8,143 nt of DNA from positions 1-8,143 of the forward strand of contig JAUYES010000658.1 of assembly GCA_030691225.1 (NCBI GenBank), in the 5' to 3' direction. This DNA comes from Holophaga sp. (lineage in GTDB: Bacteria > Acidobacteriota > Holophagae > Holophagales > Holophagaceae). Shown piece by piece: positions 1-7,081 of this stretch. Position numbers and translations under genes: made by a program. The notes below the pieces were generated by a model. That model was not told where the DNA came from, searched no databases, and saw nothing but the letters and a program-made list of their open reading frames with translations. How positions within the stretch are numbered: the first letter of the stretch is position 1; each line of letters starts with the position of its first letter.

Positions 1-1032
1 ATCGGCCACATGGTAGACGGCGCCCCGATTCAGAGTTGAGGGCAGTTCTGTGAAGGCGTTGGTCCAGTCCGATCCATTGTTGGCACCTGTGGCGCTTTGC
101 CGCACATGGAACACATTCCCCACCGGGTTTACCGTCACTTGCGCGGATCGCGTAACAGGTCCTGAAGCGTTGGTGGCAGTAAGTGTGTAGGTGGTGGTGG
201 CCGAAGGCGTCACGACGCGGCTGCTGCCCGTCACGGTGCCCACACCGTTATTGATACTCAGGCTGGTGGCGCCGGTGACGGTCCACGCCAAGGTGCTGCT
301 GCCACCGGCGGTGATGGTGGTGGGTGAAGCAGTAAAGGCCGAGATCACTGGCGTAGTAGCCACGGCGCTGGTTGTGGCAGTCACGGGGCTGCTCTTGGCG
401 CTGGCGTTTCCCGCGGCGTCGAAGGCGACCACGGTGTAGGTGTAGGGCGTGCTGGCAGTGAGGCCGGTATCTGTATAGGTGGTGCCGGTGGTCAGGGCGG
501 CGATGGGAGCGGTGGCCGTGCCGCGATACACGCGGTAGCCGGTGACGGCGACGTTATCGGTGGCAGCGGTCCAGGTGAGTGTGAGGCCAGTGGCGGTGAT
601 GGTGCTGGCGGCAAGGCCCGTGGGGATGCTGGGGGCAGTGGTGTCAGGCGTTACCGGCGTCACCGTGACCGTCACCGTGACCGTCGCCGTGGCGGTGCTG
701 CTGCCGGTGGCGTTGGTGGCGGTAAGGGTGTAGGTGAGGGTCGATGTGGGGCTCACCGTTTGGCTGCTGCCCGTCACCGCGCCAACATTCTGGTTGATGG
801 CCAGGCTGGTGTGGCCCGACACGCTCCAACTCAGTGTGCTGCTTTGGCCTGCTGTGATGGCGGCCGGTGCGGCGGCAAAGGAGGCGATCACTGGAACCGT
901 GGGAGTTGGTGGTGGGGGCGCTGCGGCCTTATCGCCCCCGCAGGCGAGCGTTGCCAGAAGCGCAAGGCCGAGGCTCAAGGGCAATACCCGGTGCAGGAAG
1001 CGGCGGGTTGGGCTTTCAGTGGTTGGGTTCAT
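1..1032 (-). CDS. Surface lipoprotein with Ig-like/FN3 modules and start of a beta-helix-type domain (C-terminus outside window)
   Basis: The minus-strand reading frame is open from ATG at 1032 to the window edge (344 codons, no stop), so only the N-terminal part is present. The start is supported by GAGG six bases upstream. Residues 5-31 form a lipoprotein signal: basic start (RR, HR), hydrophobic LPLSLGLALLA, then TLAC with Cys31 as the probable lipidated residue, followed by GGDKAAAPPPP. Domains seen: Ig-like about 45-124 (GQSSTLSWSVSG, TYTLTATN), a Thr/Val linker, FN3 about 129-221 (APSIPTGL, GYRVYRG, DTGLTAST, DAAGNASAKS), and a second Ig-like about 225-303. From about 307 a new domain begins (FHVRQSATGANNGSDWTNAF, then LPSTLNRGAVYHVAD). 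That opening is typical of large secreted proteins that continue into right-handed beta-helices. Gly at +2 after Cys argues against inner-membrane retention, so an outer-membrane or surface location is inferred. The enzymatic or binding role is unknown. It lies 435 bp downstream of the 1468-3978 gene, behind a hairpin, so it may be transcribed separately. Confidence 0.85.
   Translation of the reverse strand, partial: MNPTTESPTRRFLHRVLPLSLGLALLATLACGGDKAAAPPPPTPTVPVIASFAAAPAAITAGQSSTLSWSVSGHTSLAINQNVGAVTGSSQTVSPTSTLTYTLTATNATGSSTATATVTVTVTVTPVTPDTTAPSIPTGLAASTITATGLTLTWTAATDNVAVTGYRVYRGTATAPIAALTTGTTYTDTGLTASTPYTYTVVAFDAAGNASAKSSPVTATTSAVATTPVISAFTASPTTITAGGSSTLAWTVTGATSLSINNGVGTVTGSSRVVTPSATTTYTLTATNASGPVTRSAQVTVNPVGNVFHVRQSATGANNGSDWTNAFTELPSTLNRGAVYHVAD
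659..682. repeat. 12-bp tandem repeat coding a Thr-Val linker
   Basis: Two perfect copies of GTCACCGTGACC lie side by side, followed by degenerate copies. On the minus strand they encode the TVTVTV linker between the first Ig-like and the FN3 module of the partial lipoprotein. Linker length may vary by slippage here. Confidence 0.5.
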
Positions 1033-1038
1033 GTCGTG

Positions 1039-1042
1039 CCTC
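1039..1042 (-). promoter_or_regulatory. Ribosome binding site (GAGG) of the partial lipoprotein
   Basis: The minus strand reads CGAGG, then CACGAC, then ATG at 1032. The six-base spacing supports this start. Confidence 0.5.
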
Positions 1043-1156
1043 GAAAAAAAAGTATTCTTTACTGATTTCCGGGAAAGCGCTTGTGGTGAAAACGTGTGTT
1101 TGAGCCAAGCCGAAGGCATCAGGCATCAATCAAGACCCGTGGGTTGCAGGTTGAAG

Positions 1157-1274
1157 AAAAAACAGCAACGCTGAGGCGCGGAGAAAAGCAGAGGGTCGCT
1201 GAGATAGCGCGTGCGGAAGGTGTGGGCACATCTTCCTCCGCGATCCTCCGTCTTTTCTCCGCGCCTCTGCGTTG
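1157..1274 (-). terminator. Possible intrinsic terminator after the lipoprotein operon
   Basis: Read on the minus strand, the long hairpin is followed after three or four bases by six T (1162-1157). It lies about 195 bp beyond the stop of the 1468-3978 gene. This fits a terminator, although the stem is far longer than usual and could instead be a mobile repeat that happens to end near a T-run. On the plus strand the far arm is followed by GCTTTTTGC, so weak bidirectional action is possible. Confidence 0.35.
1166..1274. repeat. 109-nt imperfect inverted repeat with nested apical hairpin
   Basis: The left arm 1166-1203 and the right arm 1236-1274 are reverse complements with a few mismatches and a one-base bulge. 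The core GAGGCGCGGAGAAAAG (1173-1188) pairs perfectly with 1252-1267. Between the arms lies a second hairpin, 1215-1236 (GGAAG, TGTG / CACA, CTTCC). The purine-rich CGCAGAGGCGCGGAGAAAA style resembles dispersed palindromic intergenic repeats found in many bacterial genomes. That family resemblance is from memory and unproven here. Confidence 0.7.
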
Positions 1275-1434
1275 AGCTTTTTGCTCCGAAAAGCCACAAC
1301 GAAATGGGTACAGCCATCGCCACCTCGCACGTTCGATTTGCACCTAAGCGCGAATCACAGTGGCCTGAACGACAGCCAACCAACCTATCAATGGGCGTTT
1401 CTATTGGCTTTGCCAGGCTCCGTTGGCCCTTTTG

Positions 1435-1452
1435 CATCGGTGTCCATCGGTG
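1435..1452. repeat. Short direct repeat CATCGGTG x2
   Basis: Two perfect copies of CATCGGTG (1435-1442 and 1445-1452) are separated by TC, 15 bp past the stop codon of the 1468-3978 gene. It may belong to the same kind of dispersed intergenic repeat as the neighbouring hairpin. Function is unknown. Confidence 0.4.
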
Positions 1453-1467
1453 GCCCATTTGGATACT

Positions 1468-3978
1468 TCACGGCTTGAACGCATAAGCCCCCATATCCCA
1501 CGTGGTACCGGTGCCCCGCGTATTGCCTACCAGATCCATGGCCCAATCGAAATCGTGAAAGAGGGCGCGCACTTCTGCCGGTAGTTGCGTGGTGAGGTTA
1601 ATTCCGGCATTCCGGGCTGGGCTGGTGGATAGCAAATTCAGGTCTAGGACAACGGCATTGACGAAGATCTTGCTGAGATCGGTTTCGATTTTCTCGCCCG
1701 CACTCAGGCGCCAGCCTTGGCGCTCCTGCTGTCGCCAGGAAAGGCCCGTGTAGAGGTTGTGGGAAATGACGTTCTGCAGGTAGATATCGGCGCCGTCGGC
1801 GATGTTGTTGTGGATGATCAGTTTCAGTGGGTCCGCTGTGTGGTTGCTGATGCCGATGGCGTGATTGTTCTCGCTGTTCAGGATTGTGTTGTTGGTGATC
1901 ACGTGGTAACCGGTGCCGCCGTCACCGTTTTCGCGCAGCACGGAGGAACCCACTTCAACGCCGTTCTTCAGCAGACTGTGGATCAGGTTGTTGTGGATCA
2001 CCAGGTTGCCATCCTGTTCGAAGGTCAGCACCTCGGCGCCACCGTAGAGCCGGTTGTGGGCGATCAGCACATCGCTGCTGGTAAAGACGCTGGCCGGATT
2101 GCCATGGGTGCCGCTGCATTCCCGTATGAGGTTCCGCAGGATGCGGGCGCGGTTGACCCCCATGAACCAAAGGCCCTTGTAGCCGACTGTCTCGATGGTG
2201 TTGTCCTGGATCAGGATGTCATTGGTGCCGATCAGTAGGCCGGAGTTGCGCTGGCAGTGGTGGATCCAATTGTTCTCAATGGTCACAGCATTGGTGTAAT
2301 TGAGCTGGATGCTCCCCTTGCGACCATTCTTGGTGCGTACCCAGCGGATCTCGTTATTGCGGACGACCAACCCACTGCCGCGGGTGGCGATGAAGTCATC
2401 GGTGATGGCATTGGCGCTGGTGTCAGAGGTGTTGTTTTGCAGGATGAAACCTTCCAGCACCAAGTGACTGCGGCCATGGGTGTTGATACCAAACGCCCGG
2501 GTGCTGACCGATAACTGCGGTGCTTGACCCGCATGAACGGGCCAATAGTAGAGGCGGTGATTGACTTCATCCACCACGTATTCACCCGCGCGGTCGAGCA
2601 AGCGAAGGTGGTTGACCAAGCTGAAGTACTGGTTGCGATCACCATAGAGTGCAATGCTCTCCAGCGTGTCGAAGCGGATGGTGGAGGTGGTGGGGTCAAA
2701 CCCGGTGACCGGACGGATGGTGATCACGTTGGGGTTCACCCAGATCTGCACATGGGCTCCAGTCCAAGCCTGGGCACTGCTCTGATTGAGCACTACCGGA
2801 TCCGTGATACTGGTCAGGGTGATGTTGGCAGGCGTAACAGGCCAATACTCGCGATAGCGGTCGTCCCAGAAAGGATTGCTCAGGTTCGGTCCCTGGGCCA
2901 AATAGATGCGCTCACCCTGGTCGAAGAACTGCCCGAAAGGCGATAGTGTGCCGACATAGTCGAGGTAAAAAATACTATTCCAATCTGGATTACCCCCCGC
3001 TTCCGCGGCATTGGCGCAACGCTGCCAAGTTCCGGCCATGGGTTCGCTGCCGTCGATGATGGCTTTGCCGCTACCCCAACCCTCGCCGCGAAAGGTAATG
3101 GGGCTACCCGCCGCGCCGGAGACGCGGATATCGATCTGGCCGCGATAGACCACACCGCCCTTGAACTGCACCACATCCCCCGGCCCCAATACCACAGCCC
3201 TGGGATTAGCCGTGGCGGCGGCATCCCCTGGTGCGTGCTTCCAGGGAAGCGCGGTGGTCAAGCCGGAATTGGTATCACTTCCCGTTTCAAAATCGATGTG
3301 GTAAGTCGTGCCGAACCCAGCCGGATTAACGGTCACCGTGGCTTGCCGGGTCGCAGACCCCAACGCATTAGTCGTCGTCAGGGTGTAGGTGGTGGTGACC
3401 GTGGGCGTCACGACCTTGCTAGTGCCCGTTACCGTTTCGCCGTTTAGGCTCAGGCTGGCCGCGCCGGTAACGGTCCATGCCAGCGTGCTGCTGCCACCGG
3501 CGGTGATGGTGGTGGGTGAGGCCGTGAAGGCCGAGATCACCGGCGTGGTGGGCACGGTGTTGGCGGTGGTGACATTCACCACCGAGGTTTTTGCACTGGC
3601 GTTCCCCGCCGCATCGATGGCATCCACGGCATATGTGTAGGCGGTGCTGGCGGTGAGGCCCGTGTCGGCAAAGGTGACGCCGCTGGGCACCGTGGCGATG
3701 GGCGTGACCGCTGCATTGCGATACACACGGTAGCCCGCAACCGCCACGTTATCGGTGGAAGCAGTCCAAGAAAGCGTCAGGCCCGTGGCCGTGACGGCGC
3801 TGGCGGTTAGGCCCGTGGGCACCGAAGGCGCCTGGGTATCCGCCACCACGGGGGGCACCGGTGGCGCGGCGGCTTTGTCTCCGCCGCAGGCGAGGGTGGC
3901 GATTACGAGGCAGGCGAGGCCAATGGGGCGTAGCCAAGGGAGGCAACGGCTGGCGAAAGCTTGGGCAGTGCTGATCAT
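1468..3978 (-). CDS. Surface lipoprotein: FN3, Ig-like, right-handed parallel beta-helix (polysaccharide lyase-like fold)
   Basis: This is a complete gene ending in TGA at 1470-1468. I prefer ATG at 3978 (836 aa) over the in-frame ATG at 3990 (840 aa), because GAGG lies six bases before 3978 and nothing like a ribosome site precedes 3990. Using the 840-aa numbering: lipoprotein signal with IATLAC, Cys35 lipidated, then GGDKAAAPP; FN3 about 51-143 (GYRVYRN, DTGLTAST, DAAGNASAK); Ig-like about 147-223; then YHIDFETGSDTNSG at 230, PWKHAPGD at 249 and PGDVVQFKGGVVYRG at 270, a known opening for secreted beta-helix proteins. Beta-helix rungs follow from about 295 to 735 (IIDGSEP, LVVRNNEI, VTIENNWIHH, ILIQDNTIE, ARILRNLI, VLIAHNRL, LVIHNNLIH, HVITNNTILN, LIIHNNI). 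The C-terminal cap has SPARNAGI and WDMGAYAF. Such folds are used by polysaccharide lyases, epimerases and adhesins; I cannot assign a substrate or catalytic residues. The gene starts 31 bp after the 4010-6874 gene, so co-transcription is likely. Confidence 0.9.
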   Translation of the reverse strand: MISTAQAFASRCLPWLRPIGLACLVIATLACGGDKAAAPPVPPVVADTQAPSVPTGLTASAVTATGLTLSWTASTDNVAVAGYRVYRNAAVTPIATVPSGVTFADTGLTASTAYTYAVDAIDAAGNASAKTSVVNVTTANTVPTTPVISAFTASPTTITAGGSSTLAWTVTGAASLSLNGETVTGTSKVVTPTVTTTYTLTTTNALGSATRQATVTVNPAGFGTTYHIDFETGSDTNSGLTTALPWKHAPGDAAATANPRAVVLGPGDVVQFKGGVVYRGQIDIRVSGAAGSPITFRGEGWGSGKAIIDGSEPMAGTWQRCANAAEAGGNPDWNSIFYLDYVGTLSPFGQFFDQGERIYLAQGPNLSNPFWDDRYREYWPVTPANITLTSITDPVVLNQSSAQAWTGAHVQIWVNPNVITIRPVTGFDPTTSTIRFDTLESIALYGDRNQYFSLVNHLRLLDRAGEYVVDEVNHRLYYWPVHAGQAPQLSVSTRAFGINTHGRSHLVLEGFILQNNTSDTSANAITDDFIATRGSGLVVRNNEIRWVRTKNGRKGSIQLNYTNAVTIENNWIHHCQRNSGLLIGTNDILIQDNTIETVGYKGLWFMGVNRARILRNLIRECSGTHGNPASVFTSSDVLIAHNRLYGGAEVLTFEQDGNLVIHNNLIHSLLKNGVEVGSSVLRENGDGGTGYHVITNNTILNSENNHAIGISNHTADPLKLIIHNNIADGADIYLQNVISHNLYTGLSWRQQERQGWRLSAGEKIETDLSKIFVNAVVLDLNLLSTSPARNAGINLTTQLPAEVRALFHDFDWAMDLVGNTRGTGTTWDMGAYAFKP
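3536..3641. repeat. 106-bp exact repeat, copy A (FN3/Ig junction)
   Basis: This stretch is identical, base for base in my reading, to 6447-6552, with the next base differing. It covers the end of the FN3 module and the start of the Ig-like module of the 1468-3978 lipoprotein. Flanking sequence remains highly similar out to the lipoprotein signal (about 3910 here, 6800 in the other gene). Confidence 0.85.
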
Positions 3979-3984
3979 GGAAGA

Positions 3985-3988
3985 CCTC
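3985..3988 (-). promoter_or_regulatory. Ribosome binding site (GAGG) deciding the start at 3978
   Basis: The minus strand reads ATGAGGTCTTCCATG. The GAGG is overlapped by the upstream ATG (3990) and lies six bases before the ATG at 3978, so the second ATG is the likely start. It sits between the stop of the upstream lipoprotein gene and this gene. Confidence 0.5.
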
Positions 3989-4009
3989 ATGGGAAAGTCG
4001 GATGTGGGG

Positions 4010-6874
4010 CTACGGAACCAACTCGAACGGTCCGATGGCCCAAGGTCCGTCCGTTGGTCGGGGTTTGCCGTCGTAATCCACGCGGATATTCATGCCGAAG
4101 GTGTCTTGGAAAAGCTGATACACCGCTGCCACAGCGCCTTTACCAAGGGCTGGCGATCCGGCCTGCAAATGGAAATCCTTGGTGGTGGCATTCACAAAGC
4201 GCGGATCGCCTTCCAGGCAACTTGCTCCTTTGCCGCTGGCGGCTTGCCATTGGGCAAGGGTCCTAGATCCTCCACCCCAGGTGATATTGGCGTTTCCGTT
4301 GGGTTGGTGAAAGAGATTGCGGTTGATCTCGGCGAGCTGCTGCTGGTTGGTGCTTTCCACTCGCACGTGATAACCACCGCTAGTCATGGTGGAGATGATG
4401 TTGTCCTCGAAGACCAGCTGTGCATTATTTTGCACACCCCAGTCGATGCCTAGATCGGTGTTGTATATGGTGTTGCCGATCAGGGCCACCAGGTGGCAAC
4501 CCCAGGTCTGGAAGGCCTTGGCGTTGTGGGTGGCGTTCTTGATGTCGTGGATGATGTTGCCAATGAAGTAGACGGGATGTTCCTGGTCACCCCCCACCGA
4601 GATGGCGCATCCGGTGGCATTGTAGATTTCGTTGAATAAGAACCAGACATTTCGCGGCGAATAGGTTGGGCCGTAATGCACCACGATGGCTCCGCCACCG
4701 CCTCCTCCGTTGCCTAATGAGAGTCCCTTGAAGTCGTACATCTTGTTTTGAGAAACGATGATGTTTTCCACTTCCTTGAGATCCACGGCGTTCTCGCCGG
4801 TCTCATGCATCAAGTTGCGGCCGAAGTAATAGTTGGAGGCCGTATATTGCACCCCATGGCCACCCCCAACGCAGTCGCCTTTGGATTGGTAGATATCGCT
4901 ATCCAGCACCCACACCCGGGTGGTTCTTTGGGTGCAATAAACCCCCACGGTGTCATCCTCGGGAAAGGATGGTCCATTGGGGTCAAAATCGGCCACCTTC
5001 ATGTCGTTGTCGTAGAACACGAGGTTATGGACCTGGGTATTTGGGAGGTAGCTGACGCCCCCAAGGCTGCCTAGCACCTTGCAATGCCGGAAGGCCACAT
5101 GGTGGGCTTCATCGGTGGCCTGAACAATCCTGGAGGTGATGCGCATTTCTTTCGTGAGGTTTTCCCAAATCATGTGATGGCCACGCAGCAGCCATTCCCC
5201 TCCGCGCAGGATCGGCTTGGAGTTTCCGCCCACACCACGCACAAATAGTGGTTTCTCTACGCTGCCGGTGTAGCGAACCTGGCTTTGGCCGGACAGGAGG
5301 TATGGCCCGCCATGCACTTCGATGACGGCGCCGGGCTCGGTTGTGGTTCCGGCCAGTACGGGGAAGGTGAGCCGGGGCTTGTCGGCGGTGCCATAGGGAT
5401 TGTTGGTATCCGTGGCCGCCGCATGGGTGTTATCCACATAGTGGGTGTAGGGGCCGTTGCCCGCATCCTTGTAAGGCCCAGGTGTGCCGTTGTAGGAGTA
5501 GGTCTGTCCCGCGTACATGGTGTGGCTTTCCTCAATGCCGAATTCCGGCTTGGGGATGCCGATGGGCGGAAGGTAGGGCGTGGCCACGGGGGCCAGCACT
5601 TCCAGTGCCACCGTGGAGATGCTGCTCACATTCCCCTGGGGATCCCGCACCCGGAAGGTGAAGGGGTCTGCGCCCACGAACCCAATATTTGGTGTGTAGC
5701 GAAGGGCGTTGGTGCGTACGGTCTGGGTGGCGAGCTGCGGCGAGGGCTCCAGGAAGTAGGTGCCGTGCTGCGGACCCTGCACGATCTCGAAGGTCAGCTG
5801 ATCCGAATCGGCGGCATAGGCGTGGAGCGTGATGGAGAATTGGTGCGGGCTGTTGTGAATACGAACGGCTTTGCTGTAGGTGAGTGGATCCGCAACCTGA
5901 GCCGTGGTGGTTACATTCAGGGCGGTGCTCTTGGGGCTAGCGTTCCCGCCAGCGTCGATGGCATCCACGGCGTAGCTGTAGGCGGTGCTCGCGGTGAGGC
6001 CGGTGTCCGTGAAGGCGGTGCCGGTCACAGTGGCGATGGGAGCGGTTGCCGTGCCGCGGTACACGCGGTAGCCCGTGACGGCCACGTTATCCGTGGAAGC
6101 AGTCCAGGAAAGCGTTACCCCGGTGGCGCTGAGGTTGGTGGCCGCTAGGTTCGTGGGCGCGCTGGGTGGTGTGGTGTCGGTGGTTCCCGTCGTCACGGTC
6201 ACGGTGGCCGTGGCGGTGCTATTCCCTGCGGTGGCCGTGGCGGTGCTATTCCCTGCGGTGTTGGTGGCGGTCAGGGTGTAGAGGGTGGTGGCCGTGGGCG
6301 TCACGACCCGGCTGGTGCCCGTTACAGTGCCTACGGCCGTGCCCACCGTGTTGCCGATGCTCAGGCTTGTGGCGCCGGTGACGGTCCACGCCAGTGTGCT
6401 GCTGCCACCGGTGGTGATGGTGGTGGGTGAAGCCGTGAAGGCCGATATCACCGGCGTGGTGGGCACGGTGTTGGCGGTGGTGACATTCACCACCGAGGTT
6501 TTTGCACTGGCGTTCCCCGCCGCATCGATGGCATCCACGGCATATGTGTAGGGGGTGTTCGCAGTGAGGCCGGTGTCGGCAAAGGTGACGCCGCTGGGCA
6601 CGGTGGCGATGGGCGTTGCCGCCGCGTTGCGATAAACGCGGTAGCCCGTGACGGCCGCGTTATCGCTGGAAGCAGTCCAAGAAAGCGTCAGGCCCGTGGC
6701 CGTGATGGCGCTGGCGGTTAGGCCGCTGGGCACTGAAGGTGCCTGCGTATCCACCACTACGGGGGGCACCAGTGGCGCGGCGGCTTTGTCGCCCCCGCAG
6801 GCCATCAGCAGTGCCAAGCCGATTTCAGCTAGCAACCCTCGACCCGTTTTTAAACGCCTTCTTTCCTGCTGCAT
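4010..6874 (-). CDS. Surface lipoprotein: FN3, Ig-like, FN3, cadherin-like domain, right-handed beta-helix
   Basis: This is a complete gene of 954 aa ending in TAG. The frame is open up to an ATG at 6949, but the ATG at 6874 is strongly preferred: GGAGGAG lies just upstream and translation then begins directly with a lipoprotein signal (MQQERRRLKTGRG, hydrophobic LLAEIGLALLMAC, Cys26, then GGDKAAAP). Domains: FN3 about 43-134; Ig-like about 137-228, containing a duplicated AGNSTATAT; FN3 about 232-324; a cadherin-like/Big-type sandwich about 328-428 (LRYTPNIGFVGADPFTFRVR); linker; and a C-terminal beta-helix about 475-905. The helix opens with THYVDNTH, TDTNNPYGTADKPRL and VIEVHGGPY, and has rungs such as LVFYDNDM, GENAVDLKEVENIIVSQNKM, YFIGNIIHDI, ALIGNTIYN and VFEDNIIS. 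A glycine run (GNGGGGGGA) lies at about 721-729. The end has SPALGKGA and a DGKPRP...IGPFE cap. A carbohydrate-active or carbohydrate-binding surface role is plausible; catalytic residues are not identifiable by eye. It is first in the probable operon with the 1468-3978 gene. Confidence 0.9.
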   Translation of the reverse strand: MQQERRRLKTGRGLLAEIGLALLMACGGDKAAAPLVPPVVVDTQAPSVPSGLTASAITATGLTLSWTASSDNAAVTGYRVYRNAAATPIATVPSGVTFADTGLTANTPYTYAVDAIDAAGNASAKTSVVNVTTANTVPTTPVISAFTASPTTITTGGSSTLAWTVTGATSLSIGNTVGTAVGTVTGTSRVVTPTATTLYTLTATNTAGNSTATATAGNSTATATVTVTTGTTDTTPPSAPTNLAATNLSATGVTLSWTASTDNVAVTGYRVYRGTATAPIATVTGTAFTDTGLTASTAYSYAVDAIDAGGNASPKSTALNVTTTAQVADPLTYSKAVRIHNSPHQFSITLHAYAADSDQLTFEIVQGPQHGTYFLEPSPQLATQTVRTNALRYTPNIGFVGADPFTFRVRDPQGNVSSISTVALEVLAPVATPYLPPIGIPKPEFGIEESHTMYAGQTYSYNGTPGPYKDAGNGPYTHYVDNTHAAATDTNNPYGTADKPRLTFPVLAGTTTEPGAVIEVHGGPYLLSGQSQVRYTGSVEKPLFVRGVGGNSKPILRGGEWLLRGHHMIWENLTKEMRITSRIVQATDEAHHVAFRHCKVLGSLGGVSYLPNTQVHNLVFYDNDMKVADFDPNGPSFPEDDTVGVYCTQRTTRVWVLDSDIYQSKGDCVGGGHGVQYTASNYYFGRNLMHETGENAVDLKEVENIIVSQNKMYDFKGLSLGNGGGGGGAIVVHYGPTYSPRNVWFLFNEIYNATGCAISVGGDQEHPVYFIGNIIHDIKNATHNAKAFQTWGCHLVALIGNTIYNTDLGIDWGVQNNAQLVFEDNIISTMTSGGYHVRVESTNQQQLAEINRNLFHQPNGNANITWGGGSRTLAQWQAASGKGASCLEGDPRFVNATTKDFHLQAGSPALGKGAVAAVYQLFQDTFGMNIRVDYDGKPRPTDGPWAIGPFELVP
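6204..6257. repeat. Perfect 27-bp tandem duplication inside the lipoprotein gene
   Basis: Two adjacent identical 27-bp units (6204-6230 and 6231-6257) encode AGNSTATAT twice at about residues 207-224 of the 954-aa protein. They lie in the last strand of the Ig-like module and the linker to the second FN3. The duplication is in frame and looks recent. The paralogous modules have a single version (for example TGSSTATAT in the partial gene). Confidence 0.8.
6447..6552. repeat. 106-bp exact repeat, copy B (FN3/Ig junction)
   Basis: This is the second copy of the repeat at 3536-3641, in the same orientation 2911 bp away, inside the 4010-6874 lipoprotein. Identity including synonymous positions suggests recent duplication or gene conversion. 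It is also a potential site for homologous deletion between the two genes. Confidence 0.85.
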
Positions 6875-6878
6875 GGTG

Positions 6879-6885
6879 CTCCTCC
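6879..6885 (-). promoter_or_regulatory. Strong ribosome binding site (GGAGGAG) deciding the start at 6874
   Basis: The minus strand reads GGAGGAG, CACC, ATG. This favours the start at 6874 over the in-frame ATG at 6949, which would place 25 extra residues before the lipoprotein signal. Confidence 0.75.
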
Positions 6886-7081
6886 GAACCGTCACGGCGG
6901 TGGTTGCACCCACTATCGAATTTTTGGAAGGGGCAGAGGTGTCATCCAATCAATTGGGACGTGTCGAGCAAAAAAATATTTTTTAACAAGGGCGGCGAAA
7001 ATTAGATAAAAAAAGGAAAAGAAGGACTTAGGCAATGGAGATGGAAGTGGATATGGTGAACCCGCAGTCCAAAAAAGGATC

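Larger units (their letters stand above)
1033..1467. other. Intergenic region between two lipoprotein genes
   Basis: I find no convincing gene here. Minus-strand frames across it read through the inverted repeat and give low-complexity peptides (for example QRRGEKTEDRG), typical of spurious translations of such repeats. The region holds the 1166-1274 hairpin with a T-run on its minus-strand exit, the CATCGGTG direct repeat just past the stop of the 1468-3978 gene, and the leader of the partial lipoprotein gene. That leader ends in an eight-base T-run and GAGG. I could not find a promoter with two convincing boxes. Confidence 0.6.

Noticed and set aside
191..439. Plus-strand frames rich in V, T and P over the Ig-like modules (191-439, 3389-3640, 6285-6551), which look like a conserved protein family
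   Set aside because: They lie antisense to the repeated Ig-like/FN3 DNA of the three lipoproteins. Their similarity is inherited from the sense-strand repeats, and the sense frames have domains, signal peptides and ribosome sites.
1126..1458. 110-codon minus-strand frame in the gap between lipoprotein genes
   Set aside because: It runs through the inverted repeat and the CATCGGTG repeat, giving low-complexity sequence without a ribosome site. It is best read as a spurious translation of repeat DNA.
1717..2946. Long plus-strand frames opposite the beta-helix of the 1468-3978 gene (for example 1717-2238 and 2524-2946)
   Set aside because: They are shadows of a high-GC coding frame, with no ribosome site or recognisable domain, and are entirely inside a well-supported minus-strand gene.
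5285..6148. 287-codon plus-strand frame, the longest antisense frame
   Set aside because: It lies opposite the cadherin-like and FN3 modules of the 4010-6874 gene. It is Gly/Val-rich with no domain, so it is an antisense artefact.
6204..6257. CRISPR-like tandem repeat
   Set aside because: There are only two units without spacers, in frame inside a coding region. It is a simple tandem duplication.
6875..6949. 25-residue N-terminal extension of the 4010-6874 protein from ATG 6949
   Set aside because: It would place a polar stretch before the lipoprotein signal, while GGAGGAG lies directly before the ATG at 6874.
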